In this document: piece after piece, positions 1 to 7,886 of the stretch
Layout: each line of letters opens with the position of its first letter
Position numbering within the stretch: position 1 is the stretch's first letter
Source: Actinomycetales bacterium
Lineage (GTDB): Bacteria > Actinomycetota > Actinomycetes > Actinomycetales > Kineosporiaceae
NCBI GenBank assembly: GCA_012719445.1
Contig: JAAYAH010000234.1
Location: forward strand, 1 to 37,892
DNA: 37,892 nt
Direction: 5' to 3'
Notes under the pieces: model-generated
The model's database searches: none
What the model saw: the letters and a program-made list of their open reading frames with translations, nothing else
What the model was told of the DNA's origin: nothing
Made by a program: the position numbers and the translations under genes

Positions 1-224
1 ACATGCACCGCATCGCGACCTCCGACTCGACACCCGCAACCCCGGGTCGAACCACCCCGGGGAAGAACCCCCGACGACACCACGACCCACCGAGATCACC
101 GTAGGACGATCCATCACCCCACGGGTGAAATTCGTCGAATGCCGGAATGAATCCGGTGCCCATGGAGGATCGCGGATCCATGCCACGCGAGGGCCGGCAG
201 GGCAGCCGGAGGCCGTCCTCGATC
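1..224. other. left-edge stretch without a confident gene
   Basis: No gene can be supported here. One plus-strand frame is open from the window edge (base 2) to a TGA at 245-247, giving about 81 residues. It has no recognisable motif, is rich in Pro/Arg/Thr as expected for random high-GC frames, and runs into the 3' end of the minus-strand GNAT gene. It could be the tail of a gene that starts outside the window, but nothing confirms this. The stretch also serves as the downstream region of the GNAT gene. Confidence 0.3.
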
Positions 225-725
225 TCAGCCCAGGGGTTTCACCATGACCAGACAGGGATCATCCGGCCACACACCCCTCAGTTCCTCGACCGGGAGGAAA
301 CCGACGGCCTCGTAGAACCGCCTGGTGGCCGCATAGCCGGGATCGGGATCACTCGGGCCGAGGGTCTTCACGCCGAGCAGCAGAACGCCCTGCTCCCGCA
401 GCACCCGCTCGGCCTCTCCGACCAGGGCGGTCCCGACTCCTCGGCGGTGCCAGGCCCGGTCCACGGCCATCACGTGGATCTCGGCCGAGACCGGGAAGTG
501 CCTCTCCAGCAGGAGCACGCCTATCGGGGTGGTGAGGCCGTCTCCTCCGCCCGGCCAGGCCAGCACCGTCTGCAGGCGCCGCGCGGCCTCGACGTACTCC
601 GCGACCGACGACTCGATGCCGAACCACTCCGGCAGGGATCTCAGCAGTCGCTCGACCGTTGCGGGATCCTGGCCTGCGGTTCCCACCCGGAACCCGGAAG
701 AGACCACCGGCTGCGTCGTCGACAC
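225..725 (-). CDS. GNAT-family N-acetyltransferase
   Basis: A 166-residue single-domain GNAT protein. The acetyl-CoA-binding motif A is clear in the middle: a beta strand (EIHVMAVDRAW) followed by HRRGVGTALVGEAERV, the usual R/Q-x-x-G-x-G/A loop and helix. The C-terminal part has the aromatic signature YAATRRFYEAVGF, typical of the last GNAT helix and strand (RFYE.xGF). The start is GTG at 725. The family transfers an acetyl group from acetyl-CoA to an amine; the substrate cannot be read from the sequence. The gene is alone, downstream of and co-directional with the sigma/membrane-protein pair, but a strong hairpin at 830-870 separates them, so co-transcription is unlikely. The protein is cytosolic with no membrane segment. 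Confidence 0.85.
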   Translation of the reverse strand: MSTTQPVVSSGFRVGTAGQDPATVERLLRSLPEWFGIESSVAEYVEAARRLQTVLAWPGGGDGLTTPIGVLLLERHFPVSAEIHVMAVDRAWHRRGVGTALVGEAERVLREQGVLLLGVKTLGPSDPDPGYAATRRFYEAVGFLPVEELRGVWPDDPCLVMVKPLG

Positions 726-829
726 GAGGACAGGCTAGGACACGGATCGCCCCACCCCCAGGGATATGTCGCGTCGCCCCGAGGGATACGCCCGAGGGAT
801 GCACGACACGGTGGTCCAGGGGATGCGCG

Positions 830-870
830 CTGCGTCCCGGCCGGACCCGGGGGGTCCGGCCGGGACGCAG
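830..870 (-). terminator. perfect 19-bp stem, 3-nt loop
   Basis: Bases 830-848 and 852-870 are exact reverse complements with a GGG loop. The hairpin begins about 10 bases after the stop of the minus-strand gene ending at 881. It has no U-tract, as is common for actinobacterial terminators. It separates the sigma operon from the GNAT gene. Confidence 0.75.
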
Positions 871-880
871 TGACGCGGCA

Positions 881-2413
881 TCAGCCTCCCGTCCCCTCCC
901 ACGGGGGGATGAGCTGCGGGGTCGAGGACCCCCTCGCGAGCACCGGGGTCGTGCCGATCGTGGTGCCCGACGAGTCGAGGAACGCCACCGACGCGGTCTG
1001 GTTCTCGCCGGGCGCCTTGATCCCGGAGACGGTGATCTCGGAGTCCAGTCGCACGGAGTGCGCCCGGCCGTCGACGGTCACCCGCGCGGAGACCGCCCCC
1101 TTCTGGCGGAGGACCGCGACGACGTTGCCCACCCCCGGCCGTTCCTCGGCCCAGGCCAGGCCGGCCGTCTCCAGCGTCCCGGCCGGGAGCACGGTGACGG
1201 CGTCCAGCACGAACGAGAAGGGACGGTGAACCACGGTGACCACGTGGGCACCGCTGGGCACGGTCACCGCAATGACGTCCGTTCCGGGGGCGGTCCTCCT
1301 CCAGGAGACCGAGGCGAGCAGCCGCCGGGTCGAGTCCTGCGGCGCGACGCCGGAGGCCCGCTGTGCCTGGTGCACCGCCGGCCTCAACTGCTCGTCCGGC
1401 GGGGTGAATCCCTCGTGCAGCGGCGGCAGCACGCCCTGCAGGAGATCCCCCGGGTAGAGGGGCTGGAAGGCTCGGACGGGGATCTCGTCCTCGCCGACGA
1501 CCCTCAGGCCCCACTGGAGCTCAATCGGGTCCTTCATCGCGGAGTAGGCGTTGTCCTCCCACTGCGTGCCGACCTCCCCGCCGGGGCGGCGCAGGGTCAC
1601 CGGCCCCGGCGGCAGGTCCCGCAGCACCGCGGTGTACACCGAGGGCGCGCTCCGGCGCAGCCGGGTCCGCTGCCAGCTCACCGCGCCGTCGGCCGCGATG
1701 TCCGGCCGGGCGAACAGGACCAGGTCACGGGCAGCCGCGGTCAGCGCGACCACCACCGACTCCCGCGACGACACCTTTCCGCCCAGAGGCTCGGGGGTCA
1801 CCACGACCCAGGGGATCGGGTCCCGGACGGTCTCCGGGACAACGGTGGACCAGAACGGGTCGTCCTCTCTTCCCTCGTCGAACGTCAGCCCGGTGAGTTC
1901 GGTGGGTCCGGCACCCTCCGGCCCGGCGAACCAGAGGTTGCCCTGTGCCGGGTCCTGGGCGTTCGGAGAGGCCTGCGGCACCTGGGCGAGAGCCACCCGG
2001 TACCCGCCGATGTCGTCGGCGAACACGACGTGAACCGGACCGGGCTGCGGTACCTCGCCCGCATGGGCGGTGGGCAGGTACGCATCACTGAGCCAGTTCT
2101 GGAACGACCCGACCCACGCGGGGTCGTCGCCCAACCGCCCCCAGGTGATCCCCGGCTCCGGAGCGTCGGCGTCCGGCGCGTCGGCGACCTGGGCGGAGCC
2201 GCGCAACCGGTCCGGCAGGCCGGTGACCTGCGCGACACCGGTCAGCACGGTCACCGCGACCAGCCCGGTGGTGAGCGTGGCGGCGGCCCGCAGCCGGCGC
2301 CGGCGACGCGTGCGCAGCAGCCTCTCCTCGATCCGCTCCCACGGCGGTGCCGAGGTCACGGCCTCGACCGCCGTCTCGTCGAGAGCAGCCCGAAGCTGCG
2401 CCACCGACCTCAT
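881..2413 (-). CDS. membrane-anchored protein encoded with sigma factor (probable anti-sigma partner)
   Basis: About 510 residues. The N-terminal ~40 residues are cytosolic and charged (an Arg cluster, LLRTRRRRRLR). One membrane helix follows (AAATLTTGLVAVTVLTGVAQV, about residues 42-62), then a ~440-residue extracytoplasmic region without a recognised domain. No zinc anti-sigma motif (HxxxCxxC) is visible. The assignment as anti-sigma partner rests on topology and on its place immediately downstream of the SigE-family sigma gene, so it is inference. The start at 2413 is chosen because GGAGG lies 7 bases upstream. An in-frame ATG at 2431 would overlap the sigma stop as ATGA and is the alternative. 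The extracytoplasmic domain could sense envelope stress or a ligand. The gene ends just before a strong terminator. Confidence 0.65.
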   Translation of the reverse strand: MRSVAQLRAALDETAVEAVTSAPPWERIEERLLRTRRRRRLRAAATLTTGLVAVTVLTGVAQVTGLPDRLRGSAQVADAPDADAPEPGITWGRLGDDPAWVGSFQNWLSDAYLPTAHAGEVPQPGPVHVVFADDIGGYRVALAQVPQASPNAQDPAQGNLWFAGPEGAGPTELTGLTFDEGREDDPFWSTVVPETVRDPIPWVVVTPEPLGGKVSSRESVVVALTAAARDLVLFARPDIAADGAVSWQRTRLRRSAPSVYTAVLRDLPPGPVTLRRPGGEVGTQWEDNAYSAMKDPIELQWGLRVVGEDEIPVRAFQPLYPGDLLQGVLPPLHEGFTPPDEQLRPAVHQAQRASGVAPQDSTRRLLASVSWRRTAPGTDVIAVTVPSGAHVVTVVHRPFSFVLDAVTVLPAGTLETAGLAWAEERPGVGNVVAVLRQKGAVSARVTVDGRAHSVRLDSEITVSGIKAPGENQTASVAFLDSSGTTIGTTPVLARGSSTPQLIPPWEGTGG

Positions 2414-2427
2414 CTCCTCCCCTCCGT

Positions 2428-2988
2428 TCATCGCGCCTCCCCTCCCTTCGTGATCATGTCCGTGCCGAGGTCGAACCGGCGTTCCGCCGCCTCGGCCCGC
2501 AGCGACTCCGACCGCCGCAGCCGGGCCAGCCCCCGGGAGAGCTGGCTCTTCACCGAGCCGGCCGAGCAGCCGAGCATCTCGGCGGCCTCGGCCTCGGACA
2601 GGCCCTCCCACACCCGCAGCACGACGACGGCCCGCATCCGGGCCGGCAGTCGCCGGGTCTCGCTCCAGAGCAGCTCCCGCAGCGCCCGGTCCCCCGTTCC
2701 GTCCGCCACCACCGGCGCCGCCCCCGCCGTCACGCTCAGCGGCTCCTCGGTGACCCGTCGCCGCAGCCACCGGTACCGGGACACCGCCTGCCGGGTGATC
2801 GCCGTCCGCAGGTAGGCCTCCGGCCGCTCGATCCGCACCTTCGACCACTGCCGCCACGCCCGTTCCAGCACGGTCTGCACCACGTCCTCCGCGTGCCCGA
2901 CGTCCCCGGTCAACAGGAACGCGAACCGCACCAGCGCGACCCACCGGGACACCACGAACTCCCGGAAGTCCTCGTCCTCGCACGCCAC
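2428..2988 (-). CDS. SigE-family RNA polymerase sigma factor (ECF type)
   Basis: 186 residues. Region 2 is at the N-terminus (DFREFVVSRWVALVRFAFLLTGD, then AEDVVQTVLERAWRQW, the -10-recognising helix). A variable linker follows, then region 4 with RMRAVVVLRVWEGLSEAEAAEMLG and the recognition helix CSAGSVKSQLSRGLARLR. This is the layout of the actinobacterial SigE-like (SigE-M70 type) ECF sigma factors. The start is GTG at 2988, with GAGGAG 6 bases upstream. It overlaps or lies within 15 bases of the downstream membrane-protein gene, so the two form a sigma/anti-sigma type operon. The gene is divergent from the 3184 operon across a 195-bp gap, so it could control that operon; the sequence does not prove it. 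Confidence 0.92.
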   Translation of the reverse strand: MACEDEDFREFVVSRWVALVRFAFLLTGDVGHAEDVVQTVLERAWRQWSKVRIERPEAYLRTAITRQAVSRYRWLRRRVTEEPLSVTAGAAPVVADGTGDRALRELLWSETRRLPARMRAVVVLRVWEGLSEAEAAEMLGCSAGSVKSQLSRGLARLRRSESLRAEAAERRFDLGTDMITKGGEAR

Positions 2989-3129
2989 GGCAACTCCTCG
3001 CCGATCGCTGACGATCTCGGTCTAGCAGGTCCTCACTACCGGAGACGCCGGCGATCCCGGTGTCGTTGAGATCCTCGGCGGCGCCCCGTCAGCCGGGGCG
3101 ATCTGGGTAGAGGTACTCGGGATCGGTGG

Positions 3130-3173
3130 GGAATCCCGGTGGTTGTGTGGTGATACCCCGCCGTCAGGAGAGG
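3130..3173 (+). promoter_or_regulatory. possible ECF-type promoter and RBS of the fusion-gene operon
   Basis: GGAAT at 3130-3134 is followed after 17 bases by GATAC at 3152-3156, a weak match to GGAA-type ECF promoters. AGGAGAGG at 3166-3173 is a good Shine-Dalgarno sequence 10 bases before the ATG at 3184. The RBS is solid. The promoter call is tentative and was noticed because a SigE-type sigma gene lies divergently next door. Confidence 0.25.
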
Positions 3174-3183
3174 TCGCCGCACG

Positions 3184-6100
3184 ATGAGCGCCTTCGTCAC
3201 CGAGCCGAGCTTCGCCCTCAGGATGAGTTCGCCGGTGGGGGCCGTCGACGACCCGCCGTTCCGGTCCCTCGCGGAGTGCCTGCTCACCCCCCGTGACGGC
3301 GAGCCACCGGACACTCCACTGATCATGGGGACCCTGGACGCCGGTCCGCTGGTGGTGACCGCCGCCCGGCTGCGGTACGCCGTCGCGGAGCTGCACCGCC
3401 GGCTCACGGCGCGCGGTCTCGGTCCCGGGCACACGGTCTGCCTGGTGCGGCTGCCGCGCACCTCCGAGACGACGGTGCTCGTCGGCTACGCGGCCCTGGC
3501 CGCGCTCGGCGTCCGGGTGCTGCTGCCGACGTACACCGAGCCCGGGGTGTTCGGCGCCTGGCTCGCCGACAGCCGGTCCCGGCACCTGCTGTGGGCCGCC
3601 GACCAGGTCCTCCGCGGCGACGGTCCGGAGGCGGACCGCCGGCTGCTCGACCGGCTGCGGACCACCGCACGGTCGGCCGGGGCGGAGCCGCTGTGTCTCG
3701 ACGCCGACCTCGGTGTCCGCGACCTGCTCCTCGGCCCGCTGCCTGCCCCGACGTCACCCGCCGCTCCCACGCCGCCCGGTGCCGGCGATCCGTGCGGCGG
3801 CACCCTCCCGTCCGGTCTCGCCGCGCGGATGACCGAGGACCACCGGGACGACGAGTGCCTGGTGCTGACGACCTCCGGCAGCGACGGTCACGCCACCCTG
3901 CTGCGGTACGACGAGGGCGCCCTGCTGCGTTGCTGCCATGCCCGGCGGCTGGCCGGGCTGCACGCCGCCGACCGGGAGGGCGGGCGCGGGCTCTGCCTCC
4001 TGGTCGCGCACTCGATGGGACTGCGCGCCTTCTGGAACGCCGTCTGGACCCGGGAGGCGCTCGTCGTGCTGCCCCCGGAGTGGTTCGTCGAGCATCCCGA
4101 GCGGGTCGGGGCCCTGCTGCCGGAGTACCGGCCGACCCACGTCACCGGCGGTCCCGCGGTGTTCCGGGCGCTGCTCGCTCTCGGTGCCGCCCACCCCGAG
4201 CTCACGGAGTGCCTCGCCGGGGTGACCGCCGTCTCCTCCGGAGCCCCCTGGGACGCCGACCTCGCCCGACGTCTGCGGGACACCTTCGGCCTGAGGCTGC
4301 ACAACGCCTTCGGCTCCACCGAGACCATGCAGGTCACCTCGACCCTCGTCGGCCCGGTCGACGGCGGGGGGCCGCTGATCGGCCGACCGCTCCCCGGGGT
4401 CGAACTCGGGCTCACCGACCTGCCGGACGGCTCCGCGGCGGACCGGCGGGCGAGGCTGTACCGGCTGCACGTCCGGTCCGCCTTCGGCAGCCGCGGTCCC
4501 CTGGATCCGACGGACACCGACGGCGCCGTCCCGCCGGTCGACGACCGGTGGGTCGACACCGGCGACCTCGTGGAGGTCGCCGACGGTGGCCTGCTGCACC
4601 GGGGCAGGGTCGACACCGATGTCGTCAAGGACGGGTTCGGCGTCAAGATCTCCCGGCCGCTGGTCGCCGGGCGGCTCGGTGACCTCGGCGGCGCCGTCCG
4701 GCACGCCGAGGTGTTCCCGCTCCGGGACGAGCCGGGGCTCGCGGCGCTGTTCTTCGTCGACGGCCAGGCGACGACCGACGACGGGCTGGTCACGGCGGAC
4801 CGTCCGGGAGGAGCCGCCCTCCTGGCCGAGGTGCGCAGCCGGCTGGAGAGCGCCAACGAACGCCTGGCGGAGGAGGCGGAGGACTTCGAGGTCCGGCACG
4901 CCGCCGTCACCCGGTTCGCCTGCGTCGCCGGAGAGGTGCCCCGGACCGCCAAGGGCACCGTGTCCCGGGGGGTCCTCAGGGACCGTCACGCCGCGCTGCT
5001 CGCCCGGCTGTGCGGACCGTGGCGACGCGCCCCCGGCCTGGTCCGGCTCACCCCGGTCCAGGCGACGCCCTCCGACCATGTCCGGTTCGCCGAGCCCCGG
5101 CGGGGGATGCTGCTGCGGCTGGCCCGGCTCGACGTCGAGTACCGGTCGGCGGCGGGCGACCGGCTGACCACCACCGTGGACGGCGCCCCCCGCGAGGTGA
5201 TCGACCTCGTCGGCGGGTTCGGCGGCACGCTGCTCGGCCACCGGCATCCCCGGGTCGTGGCGGCTGCCCGGGAGTTCCTCGACTCGCCGGTCCCACCGAT
5301 CGGCGACCAGGGGTCGAGCCGGGCGGCGGAGGGTGCGCTGGCCCGCACGCTCGCCCAGTTCGTCGGACGGTCGACCGGTCGCAGCTACGTCGTCCGGCTC
5401 GCGTCCACCGGCGCCGAGGCGGTGGAGCTGGCCCTCGCCCACGCCATGGTGGAACGGGAGGCGCAGCTCGCCGCGCGGGAGGCGGCGCTGCGCCGGGAGT
5501 TCGGGGCGGACAGCCCCGACGCCGTCCGAGCCGTGCTCCGGGCCCGCGCCGAGGTCCTCGCGGCCTCCCGCCCCGCGGTGCTCACCCTCACCGGCAGCTT
5601 CCACGGGCACTCCCTCGGCGCCAGTGCCCTGCTGGGCAGGGCGACCGCCCGGGGCCGGATCGTCGCCGCGGCGATCGACCGGGTGGAGATCCCGCCGGCC
5701 GCGACCCCGGAGGAGGTCGCCGCCCGGGTCGCGGAACTGTCCCTCGACCTGCCGACGCTCCGGCGGGCACCGGACGGCGGCGCGGTACCGGACCGGGAGC
5801 GCCTGCCCCGGGTGATCGCGGCCTTCGCCGAGCCGGTCCGGGGTGAGGGCGGGGTCGCCGAGGTGCCGCTCCGGCTGCTCCGGTCGCTGTCCGGCCACGG
5901 CTTCCCCCTGGTCCTCGACGAGATCCAGTGCGGCCTCGGCCGGACCGGCAGCCCGCTCGCCTCCCACGGCGTGACCGGGGACTACTACCTCTTCGGCAAG
6001 GCCCTCGGCGGCGGGGTCGCCAAGGTGGCGGCCCTGGTGGTGGACAGGACCCGGTACCGGGGCGAGATCGAGGAGCGGTACTCCTCCACCGGGGCGGGGG

Positions 6101-7869
6101 ACGCGTTCTCCTCCAGCGTCGCGCTGGCCGTCCTCGACGTGGTCGAGGAGGACGACGTCGCCGGCCGGGCCGCCGAGCGGGGTACCCGGCTGCGCGCCGT
6201 CCTGGACCGGGTCCGGGAGCGCCACCCCCTGGTGGTGCGCGCGGTGCGCGGCCGAGGGCTCATGTTCGGCGTCGAACTCGACCCCGCGGGCGTCGCGGAC
6301 CGGTTCGTCCTCCGCGCCGCCGCCGACCGCGACCTGCTCGGCGTCCTCGTCTGCTCCTACCTGCTGCACCGGCACGGGCTGCGGCTGCTGCCCACGCTCT
6401 CCGCCCCGAACACGCTGCGGGTCGAGCCCAGCGCGTACCTGGACGACCCGGCGATCGAGCTCCTCGGGGCCGGGCTGGACGCGGCGTGCGCCGCCCTTGC
6501 CCGCGGTGACTGCGCGGAGCTCCTCGCTCCCCTCGTCGCGGAGGAGCTGGCGGGCGGCGCCCCGGACGGCGGGACGGGACGACCGCGCGCCGTGCTCACC
6601 GATCGGTCCGCCGTCCCCCCATCCACCCCCTCACCCACCCCGTCATCCACCCTGTCCCCCGCTGCCTCCCCCCTCCCGGCCATCTCCCCGGTCCTCGACC
6701 CGCCGCCGGCTGGCGCGGCCAGGGTCGCCTTCGTCGGGCACTTCGTCGCCCCTGCCGAGGAGCTGGCCGCGGTCGAGCCGTCCCTCGCCACCTGGCCTGC
6801 CGCGGCACGGGACGCGCTGTTCGCCCGGACGGCGGGGCTGCTCGACGGCGCGCCGGTGCGGGCCTTCGCCAGGACCCTCTTCGGCGGACGGCTCTGGTTC
6901 CTCTCGCTCGTCGTGCCCGCCGACGCCGCGACGATGGCGGGGGCGAGCCGCACCGGAGAGCGGAGACCGCTGGTCCGGCGGGTCCAGGAGGCCGTCGATC
7001 TGGCCGCGGCGAGCGGCTGCTCGGTCACCTCGCTCGGCGCCCACACCAGCGTCGTCACCCGGGGCGGCGTCGAGCTCCTCGCCCCGCCCGGGATGCGGCT
7101 GACGACGGGGAACGCGCTGACGGTGGCCGTCGGGATCCGCCGGCTCCGGGACGCCATGGCCTCGGCGGGCGTCGACCCCGGCGGGCCGGGCTGCCGGGTC
7201 GCGGTGGTGGGGGCCACCGGGTCCATCGGGCGGGGCTTGGTCGAGCTGCTGGTCGCCCACCCCCTCGGCTGCCGGGACCTGCAGCTCGTCGGTCGCGACC
7301 GCGCCCGGCTGGCCGCCCTCGCCGAGCACCTCGCCGGGCGTTCCGACGGCCGTCGTCCCCGGATCAGCATCGCGACCGACCTCTCCGCCGTGCGCGGTGC
7401 CAGGGTCGTCGTCCTCGCGGTGAGCAGCAGCGAACCCCTGCTGTACCCACGGCACGTGGCCCCCGGCGCGCCGCTTCTGGTCGCCGACCTCTCGGTCCCC
7501 ACGGCCGTCTCACCCTCGCTGGCCGGGCTCGCCGAGGTGACCGTGGTGCCGCTGGCGGGAACCGTGCCGGTTCCCGGGGAGCCGGGCTTCCGGATGGCGG
7601 TGACCGCCCCCGCGGGCAGGGCGTTCTGCTGCGCCGCGGAGGCCATGGTGCTCGGGCTCGAACCGGACAGGACCCGAGCCCTGTCCCTCCTGGGGCCGGT
7701 GGACTCCCAGAGCGCGGAGCTGCTCGGCACGCTGGCCGCGGAGCACGGTCTCCTCACCGGCCCGGGGACGGGACCGGTCCTCATCGACCAGGGGACGGGA
7801 CCGGTCCTCATCGACCAGGGGACGGGACCGGTCCTCGCCGGCTCCGGAACCACCCGCACGCAGGCATGA
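3184..7869 (+). CDS. tri-domain fusion: ANL acyl-adenylating ligase - class III aminotransferase - acyl-ACP-reductase-like domain
   Basis: 1561 residues. Residues ~1-630 are an ANL (AMP-forming) ligase: P-loop TTSGSDG at 229-235, NAFGSTET at 374-381, TGDL near 460 and the C-terminal lysine in TAKG (K590). Residues ~650-1125 are a PLP class III aminotransferase: DEIQCGLGRTG with the PLP-contacting D912, and FGKALGGG with Schiff-base K939. A Pro/Ser-rich linker follows (about 1140-1178). Residues ~1180-1520 resemble cyanobacterial acyl-ACP reductase: an FVGH start, TTGN, the Rossmann loop GATGSIG, and CCAAEA, where C1483 aligns with the acylated catalytic Cys of AAR. Together these would activate an acid, reduce the acyl group to an aldehyde and transaminate it to an amine. 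TamH of tambjamine synthesis is a known reductase-aminotransferase precedent. No carrier-protein domain is present. The C-terminus has a 9-residue repeat. The start has AGGAGAGG; ATG 3223 is an alternative. Confidence 0.88.
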   Translation: MSAFVTEPSFALRMSSPVGAVDDPPFRSLAECLLTPRDGEPPDTPLIMGTLDAGPLVVTAARLRYAVAELHRRLTARGLGPGHTVCLVRLPRTSETTVLVGYAALAALGVRVLLPTYTEPGVFGAWLADSRSRHLLWAADQVLRGDGPEADRRLLDRLRTTARSAGAEPLCLDADLGVRDLLLGPLPAPTSPAAPTPPGAGDPCGGTLPSGLAARMTEDHRDDECLVLTTSGSDGHATLLRYDEGALLRCCHARRLAGLHAADREGGRGLCLLVAHSMGLRAFWNAVWTREALVVLPPEWFVEHPERVGALLPEYRPTHVTGGPAVFRALLALGAAHPELTECLAGVTAVSSGAPWDADLARRLRDTFGLRLHNAFGSTETMQVTSTLVGPVDGGGPLIGRPLPGVELGLTDLPDGSAADRRARLYRLHVRSAFGSRGPLDPTDTDGAVPPVDDRWVDTGDLVEVADGGLLHRGRVDTDVVKDGFGVKISRPLVAGRLGDLGGAVRHAEVFPLRDEPGLAALFFVDGQATTDDGLVTADRPGGAALLAEVRSRLESANERLAEEAEDFEVRHAAVTRFACVAGEVPRTAKGTVSRGVLRDRHAALLARLCGPWRRAPGLVRLTPVQATPSDHVRFAEPRRGMLLRLARLDVEYRSAAGDRLTTTVDGAPREVIDLVGGFGGTLLGHRHPRVVAAAREFLDSPVPPIGDQGSSRAAEGALARTLAQFVGRSTGRSYVVRLASTGAEAVELALAHAMVEREAQLAAREAALRREFGADSPDAVRAVLRARAEVLAASRPAVLTLTGSFHGHSLGASALLGRATARGRIVAAAIDRVEIPPAATPEEVAARVAELSLDLPTLRRAPDGGAVPDRERLPRVIAAFAEPVRGEGGVAEVPLRLLRSLSGHGFPLVLDEIQCGLGRTGSPLASHGVTGDYYLFGKALGGGVAKVAALVVDRTRYRGEIEERYSSTGAGDAFSSSVALAVLDVVEEDDVAGRAAERGTRLRAVLDRVRERHPLVVRAVRGRGLMFGVELDPAGVADRFVLRAAADRDLLGVLVCSYLLHRHGLRLLPTLSAPNTLRVEPSAYLDDPAIELLGAGLDAACAALARGDCAELLAPLVAEELAGGAPDGGTGRPRAVLTDRSAVPPSTPSPTPSSTLSPAASPLPAISPVLDPPPAGAARVAFVGHFVAPAEELAAVEPSLATWPAAARDALFARTAGLLDGAPVRAFARTLFGGRLWFLSLVVPADAATMAGASRTGERRPLVRRVQEAVDLAAASGCSVTSLGAHTSVVTRGGVELLAPPGMRLTTGNALTVAVGIRRLRDAMASAGVDPGGPGCRVAVVGATGSIGRGLVELLVAHPLGCRDLQLVGRDRARLAALAEHLAGRSDGRRPRISIATDLSAVRGARVVVLAVSSSEPLLYPRHVAPGAPLLVADLSVPTAVSPSLAGLAEVTVVPLAGTVPVPGEPGFRMAVTAPAGRAFCCAAEAMVLGLEPDRTRALSLLGPVDSQSAELLGTLAAEHGLLTGPGTGPVLIDQGTGPVLIDQGTGPVLAGSGTTRTQA
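7764..7836 (+). repeat. 27-bp in-frame tandem repeat, 2.7 copies
   Basis: Two identical 27-bp units (7764-7790 and 7791-7817) and a 19-bp partial third (7818-7836) encode GTGPVLIDQ repeats in the tail of the fusion protein. The identity at DNA level suggests recent slippage. They lie after the reductase domain, so copy number may vary without loss of function. Confidence 0.9.
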
Positions 7870-7886
7870 CCCGCACGGAGGCAGGA

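Noticed and set aside
3-101. Short ORF starting ATG at base 3
   Set aside because: Only about 33 codons, Pro/Arg/Thr-rich, no RBS visible at the window edge and no motif.
3754-6375. An 873-codon open frame on the minus strand inside the fusion gene
   Set aside because: It is the antisense shadow of the plus-strand gene, which has clear domains and catalytic motifs; the shadow translation is low-complexity and has none.
3184-7869. Interpretation of the fusion protein as a nonribosomal peptide synthetase
   Set aside because: It has an ANL domain but no condensation or carrier-protein domain, and the C-terminal reductase resembles AAR, not an NRPS terminal reductase.
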